Shown one piece after another: positions 13,646 to 15,473 of a stretch of DNA of 15,473 bases. Each line of letters starts with the position of its first letter. Position 1 is the stretch's first letter. The translations under genes were made by a program, and so were the position numbers. The stretch lies in NCBI GenBank assembly GCA_015489285.1, contig WGAA01000034.1:1-15473 (forward strand), read 5' to 3'. Under the pieces are notes generated by a model. It did not search any database. It was given only the letters and a program-made list of their open reading frames with translations, and was not told the origin of the DNA. Origin of the DNA: Anaerolineae bacterium. GTDB lineage: Bacteria; Chloroflexota; Anaerolineae; JAADDB01.

Positions 13646-14833
13646 TCAGCCGGACACGCCCTCGGTCGCGGGGAGGAAGGCCTGGAAGACCCGGTTGGCC
13701 ACCGCGTAAGCCCGGGGCGTAAGCAGAATGCGGTCCTCGGTCACACGGACCAACCCCCACCGCTGAAAACGCTGCAAGGGCTCGGAGAACACGTCCACCG
13801 GATCCCGACCGAACCGTCGAAAGAAGCGAGAACGGTCCACCCCCTCCACCAACAACCGTAACCCCAGGATCATCATCTCCCCCTGCAACACATCCGTGGA
13901 GAGGTGCTCCCACCCGGCCACGGGCGAACGCCCTTCCGTAAGGCGCCTTACATAGGCCTGCGGGGAGAGGAGATTCCACCAGCGGTACGTGCCGTCGAAA
14001 GAGTGCGCACCCGGCCCCACCCCTAAATAAGGTTCGTGTTGCCAGTACACCCGGTTGTGGACCGACATCCGTCCGGGACGAGCCCAGTTGGAGATCTCGT
14101 AATGCACATACCCCGCGCGCTCCAACGCCTCCCGCGTCCACTCGTACATCTCCCCCTGGACATCGTCATCGGGGGGAGGAACGCGTCCCTCCGCGACCCA
14201 GCGGGCAAGTGGGGTGCCCGACTCCACGGTCAAAGCGTAGCAGGAGAGGTGTTCCGGAGCCAGCTCCAGAGCCCGGCGCACGTTCCCCTGCCAGTGGGAA
14301 AGGGGTTGGGCGGGGAGGCCGTATATGAGGTCCAGGTTCACGTTCTCAAACCCCACCCGTCGTGCCTCCTCCAGGGCGTGGAGGATGTCGGCGGCGGTAT
14401 GGATACGCCCCAGGAAGGTTAGTTCCTCATCCCGAAAACTCTGGGCGCCCAAGCTCAGCCGGTTGACCCCCACATCCCGCAACCCCTTGAAGAGGGGCCG
14501 GTCCGTCGTCCCCGGGTTGGCCTCCACGGAGATCTCCACCTGCGGTGAGAGGGAAAAGGCATCGTAGACGGCCCTGAGGATAACCTCGAGGTGATGGAGG
14601 GCGAGCACGGTCGGCGTTCCCCCACCCAGGAAGACACTCCGCAACACCGGACGTCCCAAGCGTTCCCCCCAGGCGCGAATCTCCCGCTCCAGGGCTTCCG
14701 TGAAGGCATCGTACAGGTGCGTGAAGCCCGCGTAACTGTTGAAGTCGCAGTAAGGGCACTTCCGCTCGCAAAAGGGTATGTGAACGTACAGGGCAACGGG
14801 TCGCGTTTGGGCAAAGAACGTCGGCTCTTGCAT
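13646..14833 (-). CDS. hemW: HemW-type radical SAM heme chaperone (coproporphyrinogen oxidase-like)
   Basis: HemW is a radical SAM protein related to HemN that binds heme and is thought to insert it into respiratory enzymes. The 395-residue protein has the N-terminal YVHIPFCERKCPYCDF: cysteines 22, 26 and 29 form CX3CX2C, and Phe31 stands where true HemN has a fourth cysteine, which marks HemW. It continues with FLGGGTPT, SVEANPGT, NRLSLGAQSF, NLDLIYGLP, CYALTVESGTPL, YEISNWARPG and HNRVYW, and ends in the winged-helix-like HemN C-terminal domain. ATG 14833 is 4 bases after the upstream stop and has no clear binding site; a GTG directly before it is in frame, so translation may restart from the upstream gene. 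Longer starts would add over 50 unrelated residues read from that gene's other frame. Confidence 0.92.
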   Translation of the reverse strand: MQEPTFFAQTRPVALYVHIPFCERKCPYCDFNSYAGFTHLYDAFTEALEREIRAWGERLGRPVLRSVFLGGGTPTVLALHHLEVILRAVYDAFSLSPQVEISVEANPGTTDRPLFKGLRDVGVNRLSLGAQSFRDEELTFLGRIHTAADILHALEEARRVGFENVNLDLIYGLPAQPLSHWQGNVRRALELAPEHLSCYALTVESGTPLARWVAEGRVPPPDDDVQGEMYEWTREALERAGYVHYEISNWARPGRMSVHNRVYWQHEPYLGVGPGAHSFDGTYRWWNLLSPQAYVRRLTEGRSPVAGWEHLSTDVLQGEMMILGLRLLVEGVDRSRFFRRFGRDPVDVFSEPLQRFQRWGLVRVTEDRILLTPRAYAVANRVFQAFLPATEGVSG

Positions 14834-14837
14834 CACG

Positions 14838-15473
14838 TTACGGTTGGGCAGTGTCCTCCAGCATGTGGAAACTTGCCGCGATACGGGCAAAATCACGTAT
14901 TCGGTCGGGGAATGTGTCGGCAAGGGACGTGAAGGTGAAGACGAAGAGCGTGTCATCCTTGGGACGCAGGTAGACTTGCCAGCCAATGACGTGAAAGACG
15001 TGCCCCTCTTCATCTTGAATGGGGTAGGCGTAAAGGACGGCGATGGCCGGGTACCCGTTGACCTGGCCCCGACTCATGGATTGTAAGCGCAAGCCGGGAA
15101 TCGCTTTCAGACTCTGGATAATCCCCTGGAGGACGGTGTCCTGAGGGGCCCCTGGTGGCAGGGACACGCGCAGGATGTTCAGGTTGCTCACAAAGGTAAT
15201 ATCCTCCCCCTCCTTGTCCGGGGTGGGGGCAACCAGCAAGGCCGCCGTGTCCGATTGCTTGAGGGATTTCGCCTGTTCCAACAGAGTGCCCTTCATTTTA
15301 TCGGGCAACGCGTCGAGGGCTTTCTCCCACGCGTCTGAGGTAAGGTCGACGACCAACCAATCGGGAGGGTACAGGATACGAAAGCCGTAGTCCCGGCTGA
15401 TGAAGGCGGGCCAATCGGGCGGAACCTGCACTTCCTTTTCCCGGAAGAGGGGGACCGTGTCGGGGTCGACGAC
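14838..15473 (-). CDS. PsbP-like / lipoprotein-like protein, 5' end outside the window
   Basis: The frame is open to the window edge, so the N-terminus, possibly with a signal peptide, lies outside. About 211 residues are seen. The segment YGFRILYPPDWLVVDL is the opening strand pattern of PsbP-like and DUF1795-type domains, which are common in secreted or lipid-anchored bacterial proteins. Later come a strand LNILRVSLPPG, a helix DTVLQGIIQSLKAIPGL, then GYPAIAVLYAYPIQDEEGHVFHVIGWQVYL and a final TFTSLADTFPDRIRDFARIAASFHML, which closes the domain. A GTG at 15431 is in frame but falls just before the conserved fold and need not be the start. hemW starts 4 bases after its stop, so the two are probably co-transcribed. 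Function is unknown. Confidence 0.65.
   Translation of the reverse strand, partial: VVDPDTVPLFREKEVQVPPDWPAFISRDYGFRILYPPDWLVVDLTSDAWEKALDALPDKMKGTLLEQAKSLKQSDTAALLVAPTPDKEGEDITFVSNLNILRVSLPPGAPQDTVLQGIIQSLKAIPGLRLQSMSRGQVNGYPAIAVLYAYPIQDEEGHVFHVIGWQVYLRPKDDTLFVFTFTSLADTFPDRIRDFARIAASFHMLEDTAQP

Overview
The window is GC-rich bacterial DNA, most likely from a thermophile. It has clear Shine-Dalgarno sequences, GTG and TTG starts as well as ATG, and sigma-70-like -35/-10 boxes, which argue against an archaeon. Thermophily is suggested by a two-domain protein disulfide oxidoreductase, an archaeal-style fused gamma-alpha 2-oxoacid:ferredoxin oxidoreductase and a CoA-disulfide-reductase-type flavoprotein. 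The overall flavour fits an anaerobic or facultative Chloroflexota-like lineage, but that is inference. No rRNA, tRNA, CRISPR array or mobile element is visible. There is no gene-free stretch over 300 bases; the longest gaps are about 160 to 240 bases and hold promoters.

Layout. (1) Bases 1-229: the 3' end of an AT-rich ABM-domain gene. (2) 328-3775, plus strand: a promoter and a tight operon of hypC, hypD, an ACR3/bile-acid-type membrane transporter and hypE. HypC, HypD and HypE help build the Fe(CN)2CO centre of NiFe hydrogenase. The transporter sits between hypD and hypE, and its end overlaps the hypE start. (3) 3772-5547, minus strand: a polytopic GT39/PMT-like glycosyltransferase whose stop codon shares bases with the hypE stop. 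(4) 5675-8805, plus strand: a promoter, korA (fused gamma-alpha), korB and a strong intrinsic terminator. (5) 8814-12410, minus strand: a CoA-disulfide-reductase-like flavoenzyme, then an ADP-ribosylglycohydrolase and a radical SAM protein 11 bases apart. (6) 12497-13514, minus strand: a protein disulfide oxidoreductase and a small DUF2892 membrane protein ending at a strong terminator. (7) 13646-15473, minus strand: a PsbP-like/lipoprotein-like gene cut by the window edge, followed 4 bases later by hemW.

How it fits together. The hyp genes and the ferredoxin-dependent oxidoreductase suggest an anaerobic energy metabolism using H2 and reduced ferredoxin. The disulfide oxidoreductase, DUF2892 and CoA-disulfide reductase genes form a thiol or persulfide redox neighbourhood. 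hemW adds a heme-trafficking radical SAM protein. hypA, hypB, hypF and hydrogenase structural genes are not in the window.

Nothing here is clearly a new system. The best leads are the transporter locked into the hyp operon, whose putative substrate site differs from ACR3, and the ADP-ribosylglycohydrolase/radical SAM pair.
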